Source: Eubacterium sp. (GTDB taxonomy: Bacteria; Bacillota; Clostridia; Lachnospirales; Lachnospiraceae). From it: a DNA stretch of 64,000 nucleotides. The notes under the pieces were generated by a model. That model worked only from the letters and a program-made list of their open reading frames with translations. It did not search any database and was not told the DNA's origin. A program made the translations under genes and the position numbers. Numbering within the stretch: position 1 is the stretch's first letter; each line of letters opens with the position of its first letter. Shown here piece after piece: positions 46,570 through 56,000 of the stretch. The DNA is taken from assembly GCA_017477505.1 (NCBI GenBank), contig JAFUVQ010000062.1, positions 48,370 to 112,369 on the forward strand, read 5' to 3'.

Positions 46570-46989
46570 TTACGGCATAAAGGTTGCCTTGTTATCAGGA
46601 GTCTCACAGACTGTAACTTTCAGAACCTTGTATCCTTTAGCAGACATCACGTCATAAAAATGCTTTGCAAAATTCTCGGCCGTAGGTCTGAATGGAAATA
46701 CAATGATACGGAAGCCTTCCTCATTTAGAGCTTCCATAGTCTTATCCATAAGGCTGCCTTCCTCAATAATGAGTGCATGATCCAGCCTCTTCGTCTCCTC
46801 TCTCAGATCCTTTTTCAGAACCGCGAAATCCACGATCATTCCACGGAACGGGCCTTCGGTCTCAAGTGAATCCCCACCTACTTCAAGGATGATCTCCCAT
46901 CTGTGGCCGTGGATATTGGCACATTTTCCTTCATAGCCTTTAAGGAAATGAGCGCTGTCAAATTTAGCTTTAGTTTCCAGAGTATACAT
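46570..46989 (-). CDS. queD: 6-carboxytetrahydropterin synthase
   Basis: Converts dihydroneopterin triphosphate to 6-carboxytetrahydropterin. With the ATG at 46989 (GGAG seven bases upstream) the protein is 139 residues, with zinc His14, His27, His29 and catalytic Cys23. An earlier start at 47022 lacks a ribosome site and adds an unlikely basic tail. The C-terminal CETPDNKATF block with Glu completes the active site. First gene of the queuosine precursor operon. Confidence 0.94.
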   Translation of the reverse strand: MYTLETKAKFDSAHFLKGYEGKCANIHGHRWEIILEVGGDSLETEGPFRGMIVDFAVLKKDLREETKRLDHALIIEEGSLMDKTMEALNEEGFRIIVFPFRPTAENFAKHFYDVMSAKGYKVLKVTVCETPDNKATFMP

Positions 46990-47077
46990 TTTTTCTCTCC
47001 TGTATATTTTAAAGCATGCCACGCGCGAGTGCGCTTCCCCTTATGTAATAAGAACCGCAGTTTCCTATTATATTATA
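46990..47077 (-). promoter_or_regulatory. queD leader with overlapping TATAAT boxes
   Basis: Two overlapping TATAAT sequences (47067-47072 and 47072-47077, minus strand) lack a clear -35. The ~75-base leader that follows holds CTTAT/ATAAG inside TGCG/CGCA pairs and a second small stem. It does not match the preQ1-I pattern I know. Confidence 0.4.
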
Positions 47078-47239
47078 AAAGCGAGAAGACAGAGTCCTCC
47101 CGCTAAATACAGTCCGGGTTTTGATTCGTCTCAAAGTTTCGAGCAGGATGGCACAAATGAACTGCTCATTTATTCTGTTCTTATAAAATCGACCGGGGAA
47201 TATTACCGCCACCCGATGATGTGATGCTTACGCATTTGA

Positions 47240-48730
47240 CTAAACACCGAGGAAGTTCTTGACAACCTTCTCCATGTCTTCTTTGTCACAAACTGTCTTA
47301 TGAAGCACCTCGGCACTTCTGATGTCCTCTATAGCCTGAGGAACTTTGATTCCCGAAAGTTTCTCAAGTTCATCTACAAGCTCGAAGTCACTCTTCTCAC
47401 TGTAGGACTCGTCTATAGCTGTCATTACGCTTCTTGTAAACTTATATGGGCTTGCTGTTGATGCTATTACAGAAGGTGTTGTATCGCCTGTCTCGGCTAC
47501 ATATTTACCATATACAACGCTTGCAACCGCTGTATGTGTATCCATGATATAATTATCAGCGCTATACACTCTTCTTATCTCTTCTGCAACTTCGTCCTCA
47601 GTTGCATAGTTGCCGTAGAACTGTTCAAGATTCTTCTTCATATCATCTGTAATCTCATATGAACCGGTCTCGTTAAGGCTCTTCATGAGTTCAGCATTCT
47701 TCACAGCGTCATTTCCTGCAATTCTGTAGATAAGTCTTTCAAGATTGCTGGAAATAAGTATATCCATGGATGGTGATGATGTGAGTATGAACTCTCTCAT
47801 CCTGTCATATTTACCTGTAGTAAAGAAATCAAAAAGCACTTTATTTTCATTTGAAGCACAAATGAATTTATTTACAGGAATTATCATCAGTGATGCGTAA
47901 TATGCAGCAAGAATATTTCCGAAGTTACCTGTAGGAACAACTACATTTATCGGATCGCCGCTCTTAATGGAACCATCCTTAACAAGTCTTGTATAAGCAT
48001 AGATATAATATACCATCTGAGGAACCAGACGTCCTATATTGATGGAATTTGCTGATGAGAACTGGAATCCTTTCTCATCAAGATATGCAGCAAGCTCCTT
48101 ATCCTGGAACATTTTCTTAACACCTGTCTGCGCATCATCGAAGTTGCCTGTGATACCCGCTACAAATGTATTCTTTCCTCTTTCCGTAACCATCTGCTTT
48201 TCCTGAACAGGGCTCACACCATTCTTTGGATAGAATACAGCTATACGGGTGCCGGGAACATCAGCAAAGCCCGCAAGTGCAGCCTTGCCCGTATCGCCTG
48301 AGGTTGCGGTAAGGATCACAATTTCATTTTTAACTCCATTTTTCTTTGCAGAAACAGTGAGTAGATAAGGCAGTATTGAAAGTGCCATATCTTTAAAAGC
48401 TATAGTCTTTCCATGAAAAAGCTCAAGATAATTAGTGCCTGAATGCTTTGCTATAGGAGCGATGAGCTCAGTATCGAACTTGCTGTCATAGGCATTGTTG
48501 ATACAATACTTAAGCTCTTCCTCAGTAAAGTCAGTGAACATGAGCTTCATAACCTCATATGCCACTTCCTGATAATTCATACCTGCAAGATCATCCAGAG
48601 TGAGTCCTGTCATCTTCGGAATCTCATCAGGTACGAAGAGACCGCCCTCTCCTGCAAGTCCTTTCAGAATAGCTTCTGATGCGGATGCAGTTTCATTTGC
48701 ATTTCTTGTGCTTCTGTAGATCATTTCCAT
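47240..48730 (-). CDS. thrC: Threonine synthase
   Basis: PLP lyase making threonine from O-phosphohomoserine. The N-terminal RSTRNAN and the PLP-lysine segment GKTIAFKDMALS are present, along with the long C-terminal domain of the 496-residue class-I type. AAGGAT lies before the ATG. It starts 18 bases after the 3D-domain protein gene and so is probably read from that gene's promoter. Confidence 0.95.
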   Translation of the reverse strand: MEMIYRSTRNANETASASEAILKGLAGEGGLFVPDEIPKMTGLTLDDLAGMNYQEVAYEVMKLMFTDFTEEELKYCINNAYDSKFDTELIAPIAKHSGTNYLELFHGKTIAFKDMALSILPYLLTVSAKKNGVKNEIVILTATSGDTGKAALAGFADVPGTRIAVFYPKNGVSPVQEKQMVTERGKNTFVAGITGNFDDAQTGVKKMFQDKELAAYLDEKGFQFSSANSINIGRLVPQMVYYIYAYTRLVKDGSIKSGDPINVVVPTGNFGNILAAYYASLMIIPVNKFICASNENKVLFDFFTTGKYDRMREFILTSSPSMDILISSNLERLIYRIAGNDAVKNAELMKSLNETGSYEITDDMKKNLEQFYGNYATEDEVAEEIRRVYSADNYIMDTHTAVASVVYGKYVAETGDTTPSVIASTASPYKFTRSVMTAIDESYSEKSDFELVDELEKLSGIKVPQAIEDIRSAEVLHKTVCDKEDMEKVVKNFLGV

Positions 48731-48748
48731 TTTGGTTATCCTTCCATT

Positions 48749-49585
48749 TTAATATGCATAAACATCCATAGTCCTGCGGCCCCAGTTAAGTGCCTCCTGA
48801 TGGGTGTTAAAATATACATCGATACGGTTGCCCTTGATTGCGCCGCCTCGGTCTTCAACAGTATAAACCTGGTTACCGATGATCAGCTGAGTACCGAATG
48901 CGAACATAGTGTCTGTAGCTATAGTATGATTTGCCCTTGCGGTCTTGCCGCTGGCTGTAATACCATTTGCAAACTCACCACAGCAGATAGAACATGGACA
49001 GTAAGCTGTAACCACGAACTTGCCAAGATACTTCTTGCCTGCAAGCTGTGAGGAATCTATATAGATAGCGTCACCCGTTCCGCCCATGCTTGTAGTAGTC
49101 ATAGTAGCCGCAGCGGATAGTTTAACACTTTCCTGAATTTCATTCAACTTATATTTACGAGTTCTTGCTTTAACCTTATCTATATCTACGCCCTTACCGT
49201 CTGCATCTGCCACATCATCATAAGAAAGGTTGTCTTTTTCAGCGCCGTCAAGAGCGGCCTGCTCAACCTCACCACCCGGCGTATAATTATTATTCTGAAC
49301 AGAATTGATGATGAGCATATCGTTATAGGTAAGTCTCTTAATCTGAGCGACAGTTTCCTGCTTTTCCTCAAGAGCAGTTATAGAAAGAATCTTTCCTACA
49401 TATTTATCCTTCTTAGGCTGAATATTACCCGCAAAAAGACTTGCGGCACCGATGACACCCATCACAACAACGACTGCTGCAACAACACCGGTCCTCTTAA
49501 GAAACTTCATCATCTTCTGCTTTTTTCTGGCTTTTTCCTTCGGAGAAAGAGCAGCTTTTTTAGTTTCAGATTTCTTAGAAGCCAT
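48749..49585 (-). CDS. Membrane-anchored 3D-domain cell-wall protein
   Basis: 278 residues: a basic cytosolic tail, one transmembrane helix (about 30-50), a linker, and a C-terminal 3D (Asp-Asp-Asp) domain as in resuscitation-promoting/MltA-like factors (YCPCSICCGEFANGITASGKTA, then DTMFAFGT, VEDRGG and RIDVYFNTH with the three Asp). It probably cuts or remodels peptidoglycan. The ATG at 49585 has AAAGGAGGT before it; an earlier start at 49699 would run through the promoter, so I reject it. Confidence 0.9.
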   Translation of the reverse strand: MASKKSETKKAALSPKEKARKKQKMMKFLKRTGVVAAVVVVMGVIGAASLFAGNIQPKKDKYVGKILSITALEEKQETVAQIKRLTYNDMLIINSVQNNNYTPGGEVEQAALDGAEKDNLSYDDVADADGKGVDIDKVKARTRKYKLNEIQESVKLSAAATMTTTSMGGTGDAIYIDSSQLAGKKYLGKFVVTAYCPCSICCGEFANGITASGKTARANHTIATDTMFAFGTQLIIGNQVYTVEDRGGAIKGNRIDVYFNTHQEALNWGRRTMDVYAY

Positions 49586-49627
49586 AACGATACCTCCTTT
49601 CAACGTCATAGATAAGTAGTCAAAGCC

Positions 49628-49656
49628 ATTATATGCATGACACCGATTATGGTCAA
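49628..49656 (-). promoter_or_regulatory. Promoter of the 3D-domain gene and thrC
   Basis: TTGACC (49651-49656), 17-base spacer, TATAAT (49628-49633) on the minus strand. Confidence 0.8.
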
Positions 49657-49703
49657 CTGAATTTTCTGTGATTTCATGTGGCGCCCCATATGGTGCCACA
49701 TAT

Positions 49704-49813
49704 GGTGCCTGTCACTTAATAGTTTATTCATATTTAGGGAAGTCCGCAAGCGGCTATCTGCGCGGCAGATACCGCCAGCGGTGACAGGCACTTAATAGTT
49801 TGTTCATATTTTA
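49704..49813. repeat. Repeat pair after dusB (element A)
   Basis: Two copies of a ~33-base unit (49704-49736 and 49780-49813) share CACTTAATAGTTT and TTCATATTT and differ in having GTGCCTGTCAC versus GTGACAGGCAC, which are reverse complements of each other. The second copy ends with the dusB stop codon itself. Between them are hairpin-forming arms (ATCTGC/GCAGAT). The same unit recurs near dapB. Confidence 0.7.
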
Positions 49814-50761
49814 GAGGTTTTGGATTGCCGCGAAGAGGTCTTCGGCGGTTTCGATTTCGCAGACGCGGGCGCGAAGGCGGGCGGAATTTGGGATGCCGGA
49901 GGTGTACCATGCGACGTGCTTTCGCATTTCATGGACGCCGGTGTATTCGCCTTTTAGCTTTATCATCATTTCTGTATGTTCTGTGAGGACTTCCTTCAGT
50001 TCCTCAAGTGTATGTTTGCTTCCGTCGGTACTTTTATCTCCGTCTTCCTGTTTCAGTCCCCTGAATATCCATGGATTGCCTCTGGCAGCACGTCCGACCA
50101 TGACGCTGTCGCAGCCGGTTTCTTCCTTCATTTTAAGCATATCTGCACGGGTTCTGATATCTCCGTTTCCGATAACAGGAATTGAAACTGCCTCTTTCAC
50201 AGCTTTGATAACACTCCAATCTGAGTGACCTGCATAATACTCTTCTCTCGTTCTTGCATGTATCGCAACTGCAGCAACTCCTGATGCCTCAAGTATCTTC
50301 GCTATCTCAGGTGCATTTATATTATCTTTTGAAAAACCTGCCCTGATCTTAACTGTAAGTGGGACGTTTATCGCCCTTCCCACTTTGTCTGCTATATGTC
50401 CCACGAGTTGCGGCTCTTTAAGAAGTGCGGAGCCCTCTCCATTTCCAACGATTTTAGGAACAGGGCAGCCCATATTTATATCTACGAAGTCAAATCCGTA
50501 AACCTCAACCAGCTTTGCCGCCTGTTCTGCCATTATTTCCGGTTCCCTGCCGAATATCTGTACACCGACGGGCTTTTCCGCGTCATCGGTCACAAGAAGA
50601 TTATCCGCCTTGTGCCAATTGTACATAAGTCCTTTGGCGCTGACCATCTCGGTAACGCCAATGTCCGCACCGAATCTGCGGCATAACAAACGAAATGGCA
50701 GGTCTGTAACCCCTGCCATTGGCGCAAGAAATATTTTATTTTTAAAATCCAGTGCAGTCAT
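49811..50761 (-). CDS. dusB: tRNA-dihydrouridine synthase
   Basis: FMN-dependent reductase of tRNA uridines. Core signatures are FLAPMAGVTDLPFR, DINMGCPVPKI and the Cys-containing MGC segment, and SVMVGRAARGNPW. Earlier ATGs at 50809 and 50791 are in frame, but only the one at 50761 has a good ribosome site (GGAGG, eight bases away), giving 316 residues. It begins 64 bases after the coaX stop. Confidence 0.95.
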   Translation of the reverse strand: MTALDFKNKIFLAPMAGVTDLPFRLLCRRFGADIGVTEMVSAKGLMYNWHKADNLLVTDDAEKPVGVQIFGREPEIMAEQAAKLVEVYGFDFVDINMGCPVPKIVGNGEGSALLKEPQLVGHIADKVGRAINVPLTVKIRAGFSKDNINAPEIAKILEASGVAAVAIHARTREEYYAGHSDWSVIKAVKEAVSIPVIGNGDIRTRADMLKMKEETGCDSVMVGRAARGNPWIFRGLKQEDGDKSTDGSKHTLEELKEVLTEHTEMMIKLKGEYTGVHEMRKHVAWYTSGIPNSARLRARVCEIETAEDLFAAIQNL

Positions 50762-50825
50762 AACTGCTGCCTCCGATGAAACTTTACTCATATCTGTGCC
50801 GCATTTCATTTATCAAAAAAATCTG

Positions 50826-51593
50826 TCAATGCTGCTTGTCATGAATTATGCGAAGCCCGTGAAGTGTAAGGTGCGGATCGTAAACATCTATGCAGTCTGT
50901 GGCATCAGATATAATCTTGCCGAGTCCGCCTGTTGCAACAACCTTGACATCAGGAAGCTTAGATTCCTTCTTAAGTCGCTTTACTATGTACTCAGTCTGA
51001 CCTACATATCCGAAATAGATACCCGCCTGCATGCTGGACACAGTGTCTCTTCCAAGTATGGTATCCACCTTCTTGATCTCTACCTCGGGAAGCTTTGCAG
51101 TTCCCTTCCACAGAGCATTTGCAGAAAGCCTGATACCTGGAGCAGTTACTCCGGCGTAAAATGTACCGTCGCCGAGTACGAGGTCATGTGTTGTAGCGGT
51201 ACCAAAGTCCAGAACGATGACCGGGCCGCCGTACATTTCATATGCAGCAACTGCATCAACAAGTCTGTCAGCACCGAGTTCCTTCGGATTTGGGATAGAA
51301 ATGTTAATTCCTGTCTTGATTCCCGGTCCCACTATAAGCGGTGTAATATCAAAAAACTTGATGATACCGCTGGTAAGTGAATGCATGATATCCGGAACAA
51401 CCGACGAAATGATAACATCAGATATATCTTCCTTCCTGAATCCATTCAGAATAAGCCATTCAGCAAGAAAAACTCCGTATTCATCAGAAGTCCTGTCCTG
51501 TTTTGTAGTCATACGGAAAGTCTTACGAAGCTCCTTACCGTCAAAAACTCCATTTGTGATATTTGTATTTCCAACATCAATTGCAAGTAACAT
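50826..51593 (-). CDS. coaX: Type III pantothenate kinase
   Basis: Phosphorylates pantothenate, the first step from vitamin to CoA; with the pan operon it completes the early CoA route in this window. ASKHA-fold motifs: [12 protein letters not shown] at 6-17, [12 protein letters not shown], and the phosphate loop DFGTATTHD. At 255 residues it fits type III. AAGGAG precedes the ATG. Confidence 0.95.
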   Translation of the reverse strand: MLLAIDVGNTNITNGVFDGKELRKTFRMTTKQDRTSDEYGVFLAEWLILNGFRKEDISDVIISSVVPDIMHSLTSGIIKFFDITPLIVGPGIKTGINISIPNPKELGADRLVDAVAAYEMYGGPVIVLDFGTATTHDLVLGDGTFYAGVTAPGIRLSANALWKGTAKLPEVEIKKVDTILGRDTVSSMQAGIYFGYVGQTEYIVKRLKKESKLPDVKVVATGGLGKIISDATDCIDVYDPHLTLHGLRIIHDKQH

Positions 51594-51683
51594 TTTTTCT
51601 CCTTATCAGTAACCGAGAAGTATCTCTTTGCTCACCCAGCGATCATCAAATGATTGAATATACCATAGAATCAAATTCGCAAA

Positions 51684-51992
51684 TCAGAAAAATGCATCAT
51701 AGTATTCTTCAAGCTGAGTGAAGAACTCCTTCTTCTCTACCTGAAGCTGCTTGACTTTAAGATGACAGCCAATCTCGTCAAATGCAGCGTCATCCTCGTT
51801 CGCCTGAGTCACGATCTTAAGATTACCTTCTTCGTCAAACAGAAGTATTATAACACCTCCAACCTCTTCGGTAAAGAGAACACACATAATCTTAAGCTCA
51901 TCCTTTACAAGAGTCGGAAGACCTCTAAATTCCTCATTAAGATAGTATTTCTGAGTGTATCTTGATGCACTGCAGAGAACTTTTTTTTCCAT
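51684..51992 (-). CDS. DUF6145-family protein
   Basis: 102-residue acidic protein that I recognise as the small Lachnospiraceae/Clostridia family DUF6145 (KYYLNEEFRGLPTLVKDELKI, CVLFTEEVGG). Its function is unknown. No signal or membrane helix is seen. AAGGG lies before the ATG. It is between dapB (with repeat elements) and coaX. Confidence 0.8.
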   Translation of the reverse strand: MEKKVLCSASRYTQKYYLNEEFRGLPTLVKDELKIMCVLFTEEVGGVIILLFDEEGNLKIVTQANEDDAAFDEIGCHLKVKQLQVEKKEFFTQLEEYYDAFF

Positions 51993-52011
51993 CGATATTC
52001 CCTTTCCTTTC

Positions 52012-52154
52012 GGTGACAGGCACTTAACAGTTTAGTCATAATTTAGTGCCCGACATTTTTATACCAAACACCTGGCTTTTAGCGGTTTTGCAGCAATTTT
52101 GTGCCCCGCTGTTTACTGCCAGGTGACAGGCACTTAACAGTTTGGACATATTTA
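52012..52154. repeat. Repeat pair next to dapB (element B)
   Basis: Copies at 52012-52045 and 52122-52154 share GGTGACAGGCACTTAACAG, TTT and CATA-ATTTA. The second ends in the dapB stop codon. Between the copies CACCTGGC and GCCAGGTG, then AGCGG/CCGCT, can pair across about 60 bases. It matches element A near dusB. Confidence 0.7.
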
Positions 52155-52910
52155 GCCGTTGATGACGTCGGACATGTCGTACATTCCGGCTGGTTTTCCT
52201 GCAAGGTATTTTGCGGCGTTGACTGCTCCGTTTGCGAAGATTGAACGGGAATATGCCACGTGCTTTATCTCGATGAGCTCGTCCGGTCCGGCGAAGATTA
52301 TCTCGTGGGTGCCCGGTATTGTTCCGCCTCTGACTGCTGAGATTCCAAGTTCTTTCTTTTCTCTCTTCTCGCGTCTCTGGGATCTGTCGAATATGTATTC
52401 GTACTGTCCGTCTGCTGCTTCATTTATAGCATCGGCAAGTGCGATTGCTGTGCCGCTCGGTGCATCCAGTTTCTGGTTATGATGTCTCTCTACTATCTCT
52501 ATATCATAGCCTGCCGATCCGAGTACTTTTGTCGCTTCTTTAAGAAGGCTGATGATCGTGTTGATTCCCATGCTCATATTTGCAGACTTAAGTACTGCTA
52601 TCTTTTCAGAAGCGGCCTTAACTTTCGCAAGTGTCTCGTCGCTGAGCGCTGTAGTACAGAGTACTACAGGAAGGTTCTTTGTAACAGCATAGTCAAGCAG
52701 TGCATCAACAGCACCTGCATTTGAAAAATCAATTATTACATCTGCTTCAACATCACATTCAGCGGCTGTTTTAAACATTGGAAATGATGCGCTTCCGTCA
52801 TCGAAAATATCAATTCCAGCTACTATCTCAGCAGTCTCATCTTTCTTTACCATTTCTGTTATTACTTTTCCCATGCGCCCCATAGCGCCGTGCATGATTA
52901 TTCTTGTCAT
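52152..52910 (-). CDS. dapB: 4-hydroxy-tetrahydrodipicolinate reductase
   Basis: NAD(P)H-dependent second step of the lysine/diaminopimelate branch. The GAMGRMG motif is at 8-14 and ERHHNQKLDAPSGTA contains the catalytic His and Lys. At 252 residues it is full length. AGGAGAGA precedes the ATG. It is separated from dapA by the giant surface protein and a hairpin array. Confidence 0.95.
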   Translation of the reverse strand: MTRIIMHGAMGRMGKVITEMVKKDETAEIVAGIDIFDDGSASFPMFKTAAECDVEADVIIDFSNAGAVDALLDYAVTKNLPVVLCTTALSDETLAKVKAASEKIAVLKSANMSMGINTIISLLKEATKVLGSAGYDIEIVERHHNQKLDAPSGTAIALADAINEAADGQYEYIFDRSQRREKREKKELGISAVRGGTIPGTHEIIFAGPDELIEIKHVAYSRSIFANGAVNAAKYLAGKPAGMYDMSDVING

Positions 52911-52947
52911 TTTATCTCTCTCCTATCTTCTTGTTCATAAACCTATA

Positions 52948-53081
52948 GGTATTCGAATGCATCAAGCATTCGGATACCGTACTGGCCCAGTTCCGAAGGA
53001 ACTGCCCGAAGGGTTAATGAACGGCTATCCTTTGCCGTTCATTAAGGTATATCTTCACGAACGGCAACGGATGGCCGTTCG
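52948..53081. repeat. Array of four hairpins between the surface protein and dapB
   Basis: 52948-52978 pairs GGTATTCGAATGC with GCATTCGGATACC (13 bp, one G-T). 52988-53004 is CAGTTCC/GGAACTG with a GAA loop. 53014-53045 is TTAATGAACGGC/GCCGTTCATTAA (12 bp). 53058-53081 is CGAACGGC/GCCGTTCG. The last two share GAACGGC arms. No U-tracts are seen. Confidence 0.75.
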
Positions 53082-53093
53082 TTCACAAACCTC

Positions 53094-56000
53094 TCAAAGT
53101 CCTGATGACCTTATAAATCTCATTACAAACATAGCACTCTGAGCTCTTGTTGCATTGTCGTTCGGTGCAAGCACAAGTGATCCTTTCTTATTCTTTCCTG
53201 CCATGATACCCGATGCAACTGCCCAGCTCATACTGTCTCTGAACGCAACATTAAGACTGTTATAATCACTGTAAGTCGTTACCTCTTCACTTCTTAAAGT
53301 CGTATCAACCTTACAGTAATCAGCAAATCTCATAAGCATCAAGGTAATCTGAGCTCTGGTGATATTCTGCTTTGGCTTAAACTCTCCTGAGGAGAATCCG
53401 GTTATGATTCCATTTGAAGCAGCCCATCCAACCTCCTTATATCCGGTGTCACCCTCATGCAGGTCAGTAAAGGTTGATGTCTTATCACCATAAATCGGAG
53501 TACCTCCCTTCTTAGCAATTATGTTGTAAAGCATTATCGCAAACTGTGCCCTGCTAAGAGGATTAGCCGGCTTGTACTTAACCTGATTGTTATCATCAGG
53601 CTTAGTAACTCCATTTACAATACCTTTCCTGTATGCCGCAAAAATATCGCTGGCACCGGTGTCTGTCGGATAAACATCTGAGAATGGCCAGTCATCTCTT
53701 ATGAGAACTGTATCAGTTACATCAAGTTTTTCATGAACTGTACCTGTCTTCTCATCCTTAAACTTAATCCCGTCCTGACTGGTAAATGAAATTTTAGGGA
53801 ACTCAATCTCCTCTTCCGGAAGTCCCTTAGGTCCCTTGATATATGCAAGAGAATAGCAGCCATTGAATACATTACCCATTCTCTTATATACGGAAAAATC
53901 AGATTCACTGATATCGATATACTGAAGGTTTTCACAGCTCTCAAACACACCATTACAGGTATCATCCCCGACCCATTTGAAATCTCCGGCAATTACAGAC
54001 TCAAGCTTATTATTACCTTGCAAAAGATAATCCATATGGCCCAGTCCACTTGTGTCAAGTCCGGTAAGATTTATGGTTCGAAGATCTGTATCCCTGAAAC
54101 TCCATGTATCTTCAAGTATAACTCCCTTTTCAAAGCTGAGATTCTCTATCGTTCCAAATCTAGTATGCTTTAATGCAGTCTTATAGGTAGTTCCCTTTAT
54201 AGTATCGGTTGCCGGAATCTTATAAGTTTTTGCATCGCCGTTATACCTGATAAGGATGAGCATATCATCCTGGATAAGAAAATCAAAATCATCAGACCAT
54301 GTTCCGTTAAAGCTGTGTCTCTCTAATGTAAGCTTCTTATTAAGGCTTTCCGGTGTTATATGATCATAACCATCTTCATCATCATAAAAAATATTAGGAA
54401 GCTCTATATTTACAGGATTTCCATATTCAGTATACAAGCTTGCCGGCGTCATTATCTCAGCCAGATTACTGCATTCATACAGCATATCGTCATAATCTTC
54501 GACGTTGGAAAGATCAAGTCCGCTAAGATCCAGGGTAATCAGTGATTTACATCCTGAAAACATCTCATACATTTTTGTTACATTTGTAAGAGTCAAGGCT
54601 TTGATATCTACTGTTTCAAGCGCTTTGCACCCTTTGAACATAATACTGATATCTTCCAGCTCCGGTGTGTAGATTTTTGTAAGATTGACACTCCTTAAAC
54701 AGTCGCAGCCTGAGAATAACCCACGAAATGACGTAAGTTTCGGAAAATCCATATCACTCATATCAACTTCTTCTACATCTGTATATGAGAACAGACTATC
54801 CATAATTGTCAGCTCGGACACATCAAGATTTCTGATATCCACTGTTTTAATATGTCCAAAGAAACTAGCTGAATCAGTCAAAGGAATTCCCTGCTCAAAT
54901 GAAAGATTTTCTATGGTTCCCCAGTCTACATTGTCCATAACCACTTTATATGTCTTACCATTAAACTCTGCTGTTTTCGGACATACAAATTCAATAGCAG
55001 AACCCAGGTATTCTACAGGATATATTTCGTCACCGGACATATAATACTCGAAATCATCCAGCCATGTTCCTGTTTCCTTTTTCTTATTCGTAAATGTTCT
55101 TCCTGCCATAGAACTATCAAATTTGATATATCCTAAACCTTCTTCATCAAAAAGCGGATCTCCTGCTACAGTGAAAGTTGCCCCTTCATCCATTTTATTT
55201 GGCAGATGTAATGTTTCAATCATTCTAGGCAGCCTGATATCCAGTGTTACTCCATTCATATTAAGTCCGGACATATCCAGCTCGCTGCAACAACTATCAA
55301 GAAAGTAAAATCTTTCATAATCATTTGCACACGGCGTTAGTGTTACGCCTGAAAGATCTATTTTTTCAAATGTATTACTGGAAGAGTTTTGGAAAACATA
55401 ATTCCATGCTTCAGTAATAATAACACCCGGTTCAAATGAAAGGTTAATGATAGTTCCCCAATCCATTTCATGTGCATTCGGGTTCTTAAATGCTATATTG
55501 TAAGCTGTATCATCAATCATTACTGAACCAGGTACAACATAGGATTTTTCATTTCCATAGTACCTGTTAAGATATATCAAATGCTTTTCATCTGATCTGG
55601 AATAAGAAAAATCACTGAGCGAACTCACTATACCCGGCTTATTATAGAATACAACTCCCACATCATCAGAGGTTATTCCTGTTACAACCTTCATGCTGTT
55701 TTCTTTATACATCGGTTTATCCGTACCGGTATCAAATCTTATAGTCTGGCCATCGGCCATGGCTGCCGGAGCATATACCTTCTCAAGCTTTCGGCTGTTG
55801 GCGAGCATATTTTCAGTGGTAGCTCCTGCATTTGAAAGATCAAATCCATTCAGATATACGTTCTTAAGATAAGAACAGGCACTAAGCATGTAAGAAACGC
55901 TTGTTGCAACACTGTTAGTCCATTCAGCTGTATCGATATCGTCAAGATTAGCGCAATTATAAAACATGTAAGTAAAATCAGTTACATTTTCAACATTGAA

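Noticed and set aside
46990-47077. preQ1 class I riboswitch before queD
   Set aside because: The short hairpin and A-rich tail pattern of class I is not there; kept only as an unassigned leader.
47009-47212. Minus-strand 67-codon frame between thrC and queD
   Set aside because: No ribosome site, runs through the TATAAT region of queD, and has no protein-like pattern.
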